Of a stretch of DNA of 64,000 bases, positions 34,930-43,196 are shown piece after piece. Made by a program: the position numbers and the translations under genes. Origin of the DNA: Psychrobacillus sp040274765. Its GTDB lineage: Bacteria; Bacillota; Bacilli; Bacillales_A; Planococcaceae. The DNA lies in contig JBEMAY010000006.1 of assembly GCA_040274765.1 (NCBI GenBank), positions 11,569 to 75,568 on the forward strand, read 5' to 3'. Position 1 is the stretch's first letter. The number at the start of each line of letters is the position of its first letter. Below the pieces are notes generated by a model, which saw only the letters and a list, made by a program, of their open reading frames with translations, was not told where the DNA came from and ran no database searches.

Positions 34930-36363
34930 TTAAATATAGGGTAAATTAATAGAAACAATTGCTCCGCCTTCTTCCATATTATGAGCTTTGATTGTTCCTT
35001 CGTGTTTATCAATGATTGTCTTAGCTATATATAGACCTAGACCAGCGTGTCCATTTCTACGACTTTCGCCAGTTATCCCTTGGTAGAAGGATTGAAATAC
35101 TTTCGCTTCCTTCCCTATTTCAAAACCTGGACCATTATCAGCCAGCTGAATGTGTAAGTATTCATCTGTGATTAGTGCTTCCAGGCTTATTTCTCCTTGC
35201 TGTACGAATCGCAAGCTGTTAGTGAATAGATTATCAAGTACTTGAGATATTCTATCCGAATCTCCAAAAAAATCGGTGTTTCTGATTCGTTTATCTTGGA
35301 TGTCGCTAGTAAACATAATTTGTTCTTTCCTACACCAATAGCCATATTCCTCTATCTTCCCATGAAGGAAAGTAACTGGGTTGAAATCCTTTTTATCTAG
35401 CTGAAAAAAATCGTCTTCTAGAAGAGACGTTTGGTTTAAATCGTTCACTAGTTTAACAGCACGCTGAATGTTTGTCTTAATAACTATTAAGTACCTATCA
35501 AAACGATCAATATCTTTTTTCTTTGCTTCCTCTAAGCCTTCTACGTGACCCTGGATAATGGTAAGCGGTGTTCGTAAATCGTGTGCCAGGGCAGCAATTG
35601 CTTCTTTACGCTCTTTTTGGAGCTTCCATTCTCGTTGGAGAGAATCCCCAAGCTCAAGTCGCATATTATCAAATGCTTTTATTAGTAACTTTATTTCTTT
35701 TATTTTTTCAAAGTGATTAATTTCAAAATTTAAGTCCTTCTTCTGTACCAAGGTCGTTGCAACCGTTAATTGCTCTAACGGTGATTTTATCTCCCGACTA
35801 AATCTTCGTACAAAAATTACAGTAAATAGAATGATGTAAAAGAAAGGTGTAAATAAAATTAACGGAATTCCTGCTCTTAACCATAACGTATCAGATGGTT
35901 CGATTGGTGTTACCTTTAACTGATAATAAAGCATAACGACGCCTTTCAGGTCTTGAGTAGCATCCAATATCGGGATATATTTAACAAAGTAATTTTTCTC
36001 GCTATAATCTACAAGGTTCAATCGTTCATATATTTGTTTAACGTCTATGCCTGACTGATCCTCATGATTTCCGTATGTATATGTCCCCCCTAAATCAATA
36101 ACCTTATATTTGAAGCCTTCTGAAGGAATAATTGAATCTAGCTTCTCTTTTTGAGAAACCTCAAGTATTGAGTCCTCTTCCATGTGAACCTTAGTTTCTA
36201 TCTCCGGAATCATTTTCTCATAAAAGCTTGCCTCGCGCATTTTAAATTCTCCAATATATATTAAAACACTCCATGTAAGAATAGTACTTATAAGGCTGCA
36301 TAACAAAATATAGACAATTAATCGATGAAGTCTCTTGTTAAGAGTTGTTGTTTTTACCCCCAT
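34930..36363 (-). CDS. Two-component sensor histidine kinase
   Basis: 477 residues. It has a membrane helix at about 13-37, an extracytoplasmic sensor region of about 120 residues (40-160), a second helix at 165-187, a HAMP-like linker (190-245), a dimerisation/phospho-acceptor helix with ALAHDLRTPLTII (His261) and an HATPase domain. ATP-lid motifs are DNLFTNSLRF, DNGPGF and GLGLYIAK. The sensor segment has a PAS-like feel but is not assigned. It overlaps the response regulator by 10 bp. The target may be the neighbouring DUF418 gene, which is only a guess. Confidence 0.9.
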   Translation of the reverse strand: MGVKTTTLNKRLHRLIVYILLCSLISTILTWSVLIYIGEFKMREASFYEKMIPEIETKVHMEEDSILEVSQKEKLDSIIPSEGFKYKVIDLGGTYTYGNHEDQSGIDVKQIYERLNLVDYSEKNYFVKYIPILDATQDLKGVVMLYYQLKVTPIEPSDTLWLRAGIPLILFTPFFYIILFTVIFVRRFSREIKSPLEQLTVATTLVQKKDLNFEINHFEKIKEIKLLIKAFDNMRLELGDSLQREWKLQKERKEAIAALAHDLRTPLTIIQGHVEGLEEAKKKDIDRFDRYLIVIKTNIQRAVKLVNDLNQTSLLEDDFFQLDKKDFNPVTFLHGKIEEYGYWCRKEQIMFTSDIQDKRIRNTDFFGDSDRISQVLDNLFTNSLRFVQQGEISLEALITDEYLHIQLADNGPGFEIGKEAKVFQSFYQGITGESRRNGHAGLGLYIAKTIIDKHEGTIKAHNMEEGGAIVSINLPYI

Positions 36364-37037
36364 CTATAGCCAACTCCCCAGACCGTCTGTATAAATGTAT
36401 TGTCCGGCTTAATCGCTTGAAATTTGGCTCTTATTTTCTTTATATGCTCTGTTACTGTAGAATCCTCTCCATCAGCTTCTAGTCCCCATACTCGCTCATA
36501 TATATGGGATTTAGAAAAAACCTGCCCTTTATTTTCAGCTAGCAACCAAACAATTTCAAACTGTTTATTTGTTAACTCAACCATTTCTTCGTTTATATAG
36601 ACCAATCTACCTTTATAATCAATCGTCACTTCCCCGTATCGTTTAACTTCATAAGGAAGGTATTCTTTTTTTCGTTTTTCTCTTCTTAAGTGTGCATATA
36701 TTCTAGCCTTAAGCTCAGTAAGGCTAAATGGTTTTATCAGATAATCATCTCCACCGACTAATAAACCTTGAATTCTATTCGACTCTTCCTGACAGGCGCT
36801 AAGAAAAATAATAGGACCTGGAAGATTGGACCTTATTTTCTCACACACCTCATAACCGTCTATATCATCCATCATTACGTCTAGTAAAACCAAGCTTGGA
36901 TTCTGTTTAGCTAATTGGATTGCATCATATCCATTGTGAGCAGTTAAGACTTCATAACCCTCATCCTCTAGTGAATCCTTCATAAAAGAAACAATATCCA
37001 CTTCATCATCGACAATCAGGATTTTTTCTTTAAGCAA
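36354..37037 (-). CDS. OmpR/PhoB-family response regulator
   Basis: 227 residues. The receiver domain has the acidic pair in ILIVDDE (residues 7-12), the phospho-acceptor Asp53 in LLDVMMDDID and the lysine in DDYLIKPFS. The C-terminal winged helix (about 130-225) has VELTNKQFEIVWLLAENKG and TEHIKKIRAKF, ending VWGVGYRWG. The start is TTG at 37037 with GGAGGG seven bases upstream. It is encoded first, with the histidine kinase overlapping it by 10 bp. Confidence 0.93.
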   Translation of the reverse strand: MLKEKILIVDDEVDIVSFMKDSLEDEGYEVLTAHNGYDAIQLAKQNPSLVLLDVMMDDIDGYEVCEKIRSNLPGPIIFLSACQEESNRIQGLLVGGDDYLIKPFSLTELKARIYAHLRREKRKKEYLPYEVKRYGEVTIDYKGRLVYINEEMVELTNKQFEIVWLLAENKGQVFSKSHIYERVWGLEADGEDSTVTEHIKKIRAKFQAIKPDNTFIQTVWGVGYRWG

Positions 37038-37160
37038 AGCGACACCCTCCTTTTTACATCAGACTATTTCATACTTCTAACAAAAGTATAAACTTTTTCC
37101 TTATTCAATTATTATATTTGTTTTTTATGCTTACTCCTATACAAATAAGGGGGAATTAGT

Positions 37161-38327
37161 TTGAAACGAATAGAAGTAATGGATGCTTTGAGAGGATTTG
37201 CTTTACTAGGTATTTTGTTGGTGAATATAAATTTCTTTAACGAATCACTTCAGGCAATTAGTTTAGGAGGTGTTCCTTTAGAAGGAAGGTTAAATAAAAC
37301 TATAGGCTTTGTTACTGCACTTTTAGTGGAAAGAAAATTTATGCTACTATTTTCTTTTCTGTTCGGCTACGGTGCCAGCATTTTGTACAGGAAATCTACT
37401 ACACAAGGTATTAAGTTTACTCCTTTATATGTAAAAAGGATGCTGACCTTATTAATCTTCGGTCTTTTACATGGATTGCTGATATGGTATGGGGACATTT
37501 TAACCACTTACGCGATAGTTGGCATTCTATTGTTATTCTTCTTAAAAAGAAAATCTAAGACAATACTAATTTGGTCCATTGTATTTCTGTCTTTTGTCCC
37601 TCTTCTTCTAGGTATCTCTGCTGGATTGGGATCGGGAACAGTGGAATACTCTTTTTTTGATTTTTCGGAAGAAATTAGATTATCTCAAGAAATGGACATG
37701 CAGATTTATGGAAAAGGAAGCTTCACTGAAATAGCAACCAAACGTCCTATGGACTTTGTTATGAGCTTTTTCAATATGATTTTGTTCTTTCCTCAAATTT
37801 TAGGGATATTTTTACTTGGAACATATTTCGGAAAAAGAAAGCTGTTAGAAAAAATACAAGATAAAAATCGGTCCTATCTTATATTAGGATTAATTGCTAC
37901 AGTGTCTGGTCTTATTCTTGAATTGCCTATGTTATTGTCCAACTCCTCGAATCTTATGTTGGAAATGTTAGGTGTGTTTGTAGCAGGTCCATTACTGATG
38001 CTAGGCTATGTAACTTTTTTCTGTCTTGCTTTCATAAAGTACAAGAAGTACCTATCGTTCTTTTCATATATGGGACGGCTTGGTTTTAGTATGTATATCT
38101 TACAGTCGGTGCTTTGTAGTTTAATCTTTTATAGTTATGGTCTTGGTCTCTTTGGAGAAATGAATCTTTGGCAGACCACTCTGATTGCTATAGCCGTTTA
38201 TTTATTTCAATTATTTCTTAGCTATATATGGATTAATTACTTCAAGTTTCAAACGGGACCATTGGAATATCTTTGGAGGTTATTTTACAGAGGGAGAGGA
38301 TTCATCCACAAGGCTAAAAACTTATAA
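37161..38327 (+). CDS. DUF418 (YeiB-like) membrane protein
   Basis: 388 residues, about ten membrane segments. The N-terminal MDALRGFALLGILLVNI and FGLLHGLLIWYGDILTTYA are DUF418 signatures, and the C-terminal block GPLEYLWRLFYRG is the family's closing motif. Function is unknown; distant similarity to acyltransferase-3 membrane enzymes has been proposed. The TTG start is supported by AAGGGGG about eight bases upstream. It is divergent from the two-component genes. Confidence 0.88.
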   Translation: MKRIEVMDALRGFALLGILLVNINFFNESLQAISLGGVPLEGRLNKTIGFVTALLVERKFMLLFSFLFGYGASILYRKSTTQGIKFTPLYVKRMLTLLIFGLLHGLLIWYGDILTTYAIVGILLLFFLKRKSKTILIWSIVFLSFVPLLLGISAGLGSGTVEYSFFDFSEEIRLSQEMDMQIYGKGSFTEIATKRPMDFVMSFFNMILFFPQILGIFLLGTYFGKRKLLEKIQDKNRSYLILGLIATVSGLILELPMLLSNSSNLMLEMLGVFVAGPLLMLGYVTFFCLAFIKYKKYLSFFSYMGRLGFSMYILQSVLCSLIFYSYGLGLFGEMNLWQTTLIAIAVYLFQLFLSYIWINYFKFQTGPLEYLWRLFYRGRGFIHKAKNL

Positions 38328-38346
38328 GACTTTTAAGAGCATATTG

Positions 38347-38372
38347 GTCCCACTGTTTGCTAACAGTGGGAC
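38347..38372. other. Perfect 11-bp hairpin without a U-tract between DUF418 and argS
   Basis: GTCCCACTGTT and AACAGTGGGAC flank the loop TGCT, 20 bp after the DUF418 stop and 5 bp after the argS stop on the other strand. Neither strand has a T-run, so it is either a weak bidirectional terminator or a stabilising 3'-end hairpin. Confidence 0.5.
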
Positions 38373-38376
38373 ATAC

Positions 38377-40062
38377 TTACATCTGCTCCGGAGCTTCTAT
38401 CCCTAGTAAGCTCAACCCTTCCTTTAAAACTATCGCAACTGCATAACAAAGCGTCAGCTTCGATGATTTTGTCTCATCGTCAACTAGGATTTTTGTATGT
38501 GCATAATATTTATTAAAGTGGCGAGCTAGTGTTAGGCAGTATTTTGCTATCAGGGACGGATCTACCTGTTCAAAGGATTTCTGAATAACCTGTGGAAAAC
38601 GTTGAAGTGTCGTAATCGTTTGCCAAGCCTCTTTCTCTAACCCTTCCAGGCTTACATTGTTAGCATCAAAATTGCCCTTTTGAAGAAGGGAACATATTCT
38701 TGCATGTGTATACTGAACGTACGGGCCAGTCTCCCCTTCGAAGTTAAGCATTTGTTCTAGAGAAAATTCTACATCATTCATCCGATGATTTTTTAAATCA
38801 TGGAAGATGACTGCCCCTACCCCAACCGATTTTGCGACCTCTTCTTTATGAGGAAGAGATGGATTTTTCTCTTCAATACTTCTTTTTGCCTCTTGAATCG
38901 CGTCTTCTAACACTTCTTTCAATAAAACTACCTTCCCTTTACGGGTCGACATCTTTTTGCCATCCTTAAGCATCATTCCAAATGGTACGTGGTGACAGTC
39001 CTTCGCCCACTCATAGCCCATTTTTTGTAGCACACTGAACAGCTGTTTAAAGTGAAGTGATTGCTCGTTACCCACTACATAAAATGATTTAGCAAAATCA
39101 TACTCTTTTTTGCGATACATGGCCGCTGCTAGATCTCTCGTTGCATAAAGAGTAGCTCCATCCGTTTTCTGAATCAAGCATGGCGGCATACCTTCTAGCT
39201 CCACTACTAATGCACCACTAGACTGGACTAGCAAACCTTTCTCTTCTAGTTCCTGAACGACTGGTGTCATTTTATCGTTATAAAACGCCTCGCCATCCAG
39301 CGAATCAAACTGAATTCCTAATAATTCATAAATACCTTGGAATTCCTGAAGCGAGGCTTCCTTGAACCATTTCCAAAGCAATCTAGCCTCTTCATCCCCT
39401 TGCTCCAAACACTTAAAGGCAGCTCTCGCCTTATCATTCAGCGATTCATTCCTTTCTGCTTCCTCATGGAATTTCACATAGATTTTCAATAACTCTTCTA
39501 TGGGGGAAGCTTCTATATTTTCTTTATCTCCCCATAGCTTATAAGCAACAATCAGCTTACCAAACTGTGTTCCCCAGTCTCCTAAATGATTGATACGAAC
39601 AGCTGTGTAGCCATTCTTCTCAGAGATATTGGCAAGCGCATTCCCAATGACAGTGGAGCGCAGATGGCCCATGGAAAAGGGTTTAGCAATGTTTGGAGAG
39701 GAAAGGTCTATTGTAATTTGCTCATTTCTCATTGGCTGCTGACCATAATGGTTGGGATCTTTAAGTATTTCCTCTAAAACTCGTTCAGCTACTGTTTGCT
39801 GGTTATAAAAAATGTTCACATATCCTCCAACTGCCTCCGCCTTCATAATAAATGATCCCTCCACCTGCTCTGCCAATTCAACAGCAATAAGCTGAGGGGA
39901 TTTTTTATATTTCTTCGCTAGCGTAAAACATGGAAATGCTACATCTCCTAATTCTACATTCTTTGGCTTTTCTAATAGCTTTTCTATTTCCTTTACTGTT
40001 AGCTGTCCTTGTAGGTGGGTACCGACCGATGCAGCAATATGCTTTACTAATTCCATATACAT
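38377..40062 (-). CDS. argS: Arginyl-tRNA synthetase
   Basis: A 561-residue class I synthetase. The HIGH-type motif is SPNIAKPFSMGHLRS near residues 122-136 and the KMSKS-type loop is KKMSTRKGKVV in the second half. The N-terminal additional domain and the C-terminal DALR anticodon domain (DVEFSLEQMLNFEGETG onward) are intact. It charges tRNA-Arg with arginine. The ATG at 40062 lies four bases from GGAGG; an ATG two codons later has better spacing, so the exact start is open. A T-box leader precedes it, implying induction on arginine starvation. Confidence 0.95.
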   Translation of the reverse strand: MYMELVKHIAASVGTHLQGQLTVKEIEKLLEKPKNVELGDVAFPCFTLAKKYKKSPQLIAVELAEQVEGSFIMKAEAVGGYVNIFYNQQTVAERVLEEILKDPNHYGQQPMRNEQITIDLSSPNIAKPFSMGHLRSTVIGNALANISEKNGYTAVRINHLGDWGTQFGKLIVAYKLWGDKENIEASPIEELLKIYVKFHEEAERNESLNDKARAAFKCLEQGDEEARLLWKWFKEASLQEFQGIYELLGIQFDSLDGEAFYNDKMTPVVQELEEKGLLVQSSGALVVELEGMPPCLIQKTDGATLYATRDLAAAMYRKKEYDFAKSFYVVGNEQSLHFKQLFSVLQKMGYEWAKDCHHVPFGMMLKDGKKMSTRKGKVVLLKEVLEDAIQEAKRSIEEKNPSLPHKEEVAKSVGVGAVIFHDLKNHRMNDVEFSLEQMLNFEGETGPYVQYTHARICSLLQKGNFDANNVSLEGLEKEAWQTITTLQRFPQVIQKSFEQVDPSLIAKYCLTLARHFNKYYAHTKILVDDETKSSKLTLCYAVAIVLKEGLSLLGIEAPEQM

Positions 40063-40084
40063 TCAACCTCCACATTTTTTTCTC

Positions 40085-40325
40085 CATATAAAAAGCTCCC
40101 GCCTCTATGAAGAGACGAGAGCTGAAGTTCCCGTGGTACCACTCTAGTTGTCACAAGCTGTGACCGCTTTAACGTTCGTAACGAGGACTTCCCCGGTCTT
40201 TTCTACTCTTAGTTCAAAAAGCTTCTCCAAAGTGCGTTTCCCCGAAAAGTATTTGCATCAGGCTCTCACCGTCCCTGACTCGCTTAGCATTACTATTTTC
40301 GGATACTCTCTTTATCCTCGAATTG
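40085..40325 (-). promoter_or_regulatory. T-box riboswitch leader of argS
   Basis: Read on the minus strand: the T-box core is AGAGTGGTACCACGGGAA (about 40145-40128); the terminator hairpin (stem at 40123-40094, loop TCAT) is followed by TTTTTATA. In stem I, CCGAAA..AGTA pairs with TACTTTTCGG, and the specifier loop 3' strand contains CGC (plus 40234-40236), an arginine codon followed by A. Uncharged tRNA-Arg would stabilise the antiterminator and allow argS transcription. The family identity is clear; the codon assignment is inference from pairing. Confidence 0.9.
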
Positions 40326-40342
40326 TGTATGAATTTTCACTT

Positions 40343-40371
40343 ATTTTAGTGGAATGGAATCATAATGTCAA
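40343..40371 (-). promoter_or_regulatory. Sigma-A promoter of the T-box/argS transcript
   Basis: On the minus strand the consensus -35 TTGACA and the -10 TAAAAT are separated by exactly 17 bp, just upstream of the T-box start. Confidence 0.75.
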
Positions 40372-40393
40372 TATACATTTGGTGTATACAGCC

Positions 40394-41245
40394 TTACTTA
40401 TTTCCTAGCTTTAAATGAACGGAGTCGATTAGCTTTTGATAACCAATTTCTTGATAGATTTTATTGGATGTCGGATTTAACATATCGGTATACAAAACAC
40501 AGAAATCATATTCCTTTAAAAGCTCCTTACTGCACGCTGCAACCATCGTTCTAGCATATCCTTTGCGTCGTTTCTCTTTAGGAGTATATACCATACCAAC
40601 AGTTACTCCATTGGAGGTAGGTCTTGCCTTCTTCATCATGGACACAATCTCTCCTTCGTCCTCCCAAAGAAAAACCTCCTGAGCATTTAGCATAGCTTCC
40701 ACTCTTTCAGCTATATCTTCTTTAGCGCTTCTTGGAAGACCTGTATCTTCTTCAAACTGGCTATACCAAGATTCAATTAATGGCGCATCCTTATCATTGG
40801 CAAGCCTCCAAGAGCCAGGACTTGCTTCTAGCGTATCGTCTACTTGATCTAATCGGTATAACCCCTGGTCCATTAATAGAGAGTGTGGTTGACCGGTTTT
40901 TTCTTCCCATTTCTTCGCAAAGCGAATAGCCCATTCTTTCACACTTATTATGGATTCAATGTGTATACCTTTTTGTAGAATTTCTTCTATAACTAAATCA
41001 GAGGATGCCTCTATTTTATTTGGATTCACAAAAATAATATTTAGAGGATGTGGTGGAGTCATTTGAAAAAGAGCAATTAACTCTCCATCTTCTTCAATAG
41101 TTGCCATTAGCGGATTTTCATATCCACCTATTCTAATTCTTTCTAGCACCCCTAGAAACAAACTAAATTTGTCCTCATTTTCCTTTAAAAAAGGTATTGC
41201 CTTCTCGTAAAAATTCTCTGCACTTTCATAGATTTGAAATCTCAT
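40394..41245 (-). CDS. GNAT family N-acetyltransferase (two-lobed)
   Basis: About 283 residues from the ATG at 41245, which has AAGGGG about eight bases upstream; the frame remains open another 96 bases without a site and into the opposite aroD promoter. The C-terminal half (about 140-280) is a GNAT fold: GMVYTPKEKRRKGYARTMVAA is the acetyl-CoA P-loop motif (Q/RxxGxG/A), and VLYTDMLNPTSNKIYQEIGYQ is the closing beta strand region. The N-terminal half resembles the non-catalytic GNAT-like lobe of similar Bacillus proteins. The substrate is unknown. Confidence 0.85.
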   Translation of the reverse strand: MRFQIYESAENFYEKAIPFLKENEDKFSLFLGVLERIRIGGYENPLMATIEEDGELIALFQMTPPHPLNIIFVNPNKIEASSDLVIEEILQKGIHIESIISVKEWAIRFAKKWEEKTGQPHSLLMDQGLYRLDQVDDTLEASPGSWRLANDKDAPLIESWYSQFEEDTGLPRSAKEDIAERVEAMLNAQEVFLWEDEGEIVSMMKKARPTSNGVTVGMVYTPKEKRRKGYARTMVAACSKELLKEYDFCVLYTDMLNPTSNKIYQEIGYQKLIDSVHLKLGNK

Positions 41246-41311
41246 TTTTACATCCCCTTTGAAACGTTTTATGTTAATATAACGTAAAACGAAACATGAT
41301 GGGAGATATTT

Positions 41312-42064
41312 ATGAAAATTATTTCTATTCGGGATATTCATATTGGAGAAGGTCTGCCCAAGGTCATTGTCCCATTAATAGGGAAAAATAAAGACTTCCT
41401 TTTAAACGAGCTCCTGTTAGTTAAGAATAGCGCTCCTGACATAGTGGAGTGGAGAGTAGATTTATTAGAAGATGTGGAAAGCTTAGAGGCAGTCAAGGAC
41501 ACCCTTTCCTATATACGTAACTTTCTGTATCCTATCCCTCTCCTGTTTACTTTTAGAAGCCATAAGGAAGGTGGATCTACAGTCATTGGAACTGCCTATT
41601 ACAAGAAACTTTTACGTGAAATTATTCAAACAAAAGAGATAGATTTAGTGGATATAGAGCTTTTTTCGGAGGACGTAGAAGAACTAGTGGCTTTTGCTAA
41701 GGAAAATCAGGTTACTGTAATCATGTCTAACCATGACTTTAGAGGAACACCTTCAAAAGAAGTGATAATAGATCGATTGACTACTATGCAAAAGCTAGGA
41801 GCAGATATCCCCAAAATTGCGGTCATGCCTAATAGTCCAGCAGATGTCCTTACCCTTTTAGATGCTACCTATACGATGTACTCTACCTATGCAGACCGTC
41901 CAATTATTACGATGTCTATGGCTAAAATAGGTATGGTTAGTCGCTTATCCGGTGAAATATTCGGTTCAGCAGCTACATTTGGTTCTGGTCTTTCAGCATC
42001 CGCTCCTGGCCAAATGGAGGCTACAGAGTTAAAGAAAGTGTTAGAGCTTTTACATAACGCATAA
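41312..42064 (+). CDS. aroD: 3-dehydroquinate dehydratase, type I
   Basis: A 250-residue beta/alpha barrel. EWRVDLLE (46-53), TFRSHKEGG (80-88), the catalytic His141 in MSNHDF and the Schiff-base Lys168 in PKIAVMP are present, with SRLSGEIFGSAATFGS near the end. It removes water from 3-dehydroquinate in the shikimate pathway for aromatic amino acids. A GGGAG site precedes the ATG. It stands alone, divergent from the GNAT gene, with no other shikimate gene nearby. Confidence 0.95.
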   Translation: MKIISIRDIHIGEGLPKVIVPLIGKNKDFLLNELLLVKNSAPDIVEWRVDLLEDVESLEAVKDTLSYIRNFLYPIPLLFTFRSHKEGGSTVIGTAYYKKLLREIIQTKEIDLVDIELFSEDVEELVAFAKENQVTVIMSNHDFRGTPSKEVIIDRLTTMQKLGADIPKIAVMPNSPADVLTLLDATYTMYSTYADRPIITMSMAKIGMVSRLSGEIFGSAATFGSGLSASAPGQMEATELKKVLELLHNA

Positions 42065-42081
42065 TATAAGACTCGTATTAG

Positions 42082-42118
42082 AAAACGATAAATCGGTGAC
42101 TCGATTTATCGTTTTTAT
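42082..42118. terminator. Bidirectional terminator
   Basis: AAAACGATAAATCG, loop GTGACT, then the perfect complement and TTTTTATC. It follows aroD and the convergent GNAT gene. Confidence 0.85.
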
Positions 42119-42139
42119 CATTTATTAAAATTACATTAG

Positions 42140-42601
42140 TTAAGAGGATAAACCGGTCTCTTTTTCAAATAGCTTGAGCCCTTCCCCACTAGCTCCATAT
42201 ACAGTTCCAATATTTCTCCATCCATAATTTTCGTAATATCCTTCTAAGCTCGTGGATAAATAAAGCTTATTATATCCTTTTCTAGCAGCTTCTCTAAGAC
42301 CATCTTGTAGAAGCAAAGAACCTACTTTTCTCCCTCGAGCGTCCGGCTTTACGTATAAGCAGGCAAGCCATGGATATAAATCTTGGCGACTATTAAGATC
42401 ATTTCTTAACAAAGCATAGGTTCCAATTATTTCAGCTTCTTCTACCATCACATAAAACTTGGGAATATCTAATGAATTAAAAGAATGAAGGATGGCATCC
42501 TCATAAAATTTATAATTGTTTTCATTACCCCATTGTCCCCAGAATACTTGAATTGCTTTTTCTAACAAGTGGTTTCCTTCCGTTAATTCAACAATTTTCA
42601 T
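42140..42601 (-). CDS. GNAT family N-acetyltransferase
   Basis: About 153 residues from the ATG at 42601 with GGGGG upstream; the longer frame reaches into the preceding gene and has no site. The acetyl-CoA motif is LYVKPDARGRKVGSLLLQDG, followed by LYLSTSLEGYYENYGW, the usual C-terminal strand-helix of small GNATs. It has no visible partner other than the adjacent upstream GNAT. The acceptor is unknown. Confidence 0.85.
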   Translation of the reverse strand: MKIVELTEGNHLLEKAIQVFWGQWGNENNYKFYEDAILHSFNSLDIPKFYVMVEEAEIIGTYALLRNDLNSRQDLYPWLACLYVKPDARGRKVGSLLLQDGLREAARKGYNKLYLSTSLEGYYENYGWRNIGTVYGASGEGLKLFEKETGLSS

Positions 42602-42648
42602 GTCGTTACCCCCAAGCTTTTTTATAAAATACTGCACTGTTGGTATAA

Positions 42649-43110
42649 CTATTTCATTTCTGTGGATAATGTTTTTTCTAGTCTTATCATATCCACACAT
42701 GGAATTCCGTTTTCCACAATCGCTTCTGGATAATGAACAGTAAAGAAATCTCTATCCACAGATACGATTCGGAATCCACACTTTTGATAGAGAGCGAGTT
42801 GACTTAAACTAGAGTTTCCCGTGCCTACCTCTATTGTGTTATACCCAAGCTCCTTTGATTTTTCAATTGCATGAAGCACTAGTTCTTTTCCTAGCCCTTT
42901 CCCTTGATATTGCTCACGCACAGCTACATTTTTAAGCTCCACCCTGTGGTCATTTAATGGCAACAAAACAAAAACTCCAATTGTAACGTCATCCATATTA
43001 CTTATATAGCAATCTCCCTTATCCAAATAGTCTCTCACCAATTCTTCCGAAGGATCTGCTAATAGCAATAAGTCCATTGGAAAATTGCTATTTATTTTAT
43101 GTACTTTCAT
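42649..43110 (-). CDS. GNAT family N-acetyltransferase
   Basis: 153 residues. NVAVREQYQGKGLGKELVLHA carries the Q/RxxGxG/A acetyl-CoA loop, followed by IEVGTGNSSLSQLALYQKCGF, the conserved strand and helix before the C-terminal end. It starts with ATG and a GGAAG-type site. It lies 47 bp upstream of the second GNAT on the same strand; they are different in sequence, so this is not a recent duplication. Confidence 0.87.
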   Translation of the reverse strand: MKVHKINSNFPMDLLLLADPSEELVRDYLDKGDCYISNMDDVTIGVFVLLPLNDHRVELKNVAVREQYQGKGLGKELVLHAIEKSKELGYNTIEVGTGNSSLSQLALYQKCGFRIVSVDRDFFTVHYPEAIVENGIPCVDMIRLEKTLSTEMK

Positions 43111-43149
43111 GTCACTTCCCCCTACCTCGTATCATTTATAAAATTGTAC

Positions 43150-43178
43150 CAAAAGAAAAGCCGTCCTTCTCTAAAATG
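43150..43178 (-). terminator. Weak terminator after the secreted repeat-protein gene
   Basis: On the minus strand GTCGTCC pairs with GGACGGC (one G-U pair) around a 15-base loop, followed by TTTTCTTTT. Confidence 0.5.
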
Positions 43179-43196
43179 AGTGGACGACAGAAATTT

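Noticed and set aside
39905..40087. Open frame over the argS start and T-box terminator
   Set aside because: It is in a different frame from argS and covers the leader terminator; composition is not protein-like.
41246..41341. N-terminal extension of the GNAT gene overlapping aroD
   Set aside because: No ribosome site, overlap with the divergent start, and a good AAGGGG site before 41245.
42649..43110. Recent duplication of the two adjacent GNAT genes
   Set aside because: Their sequences differ throughout apart from the acetyl-CoA loop, so they are only distant family members.
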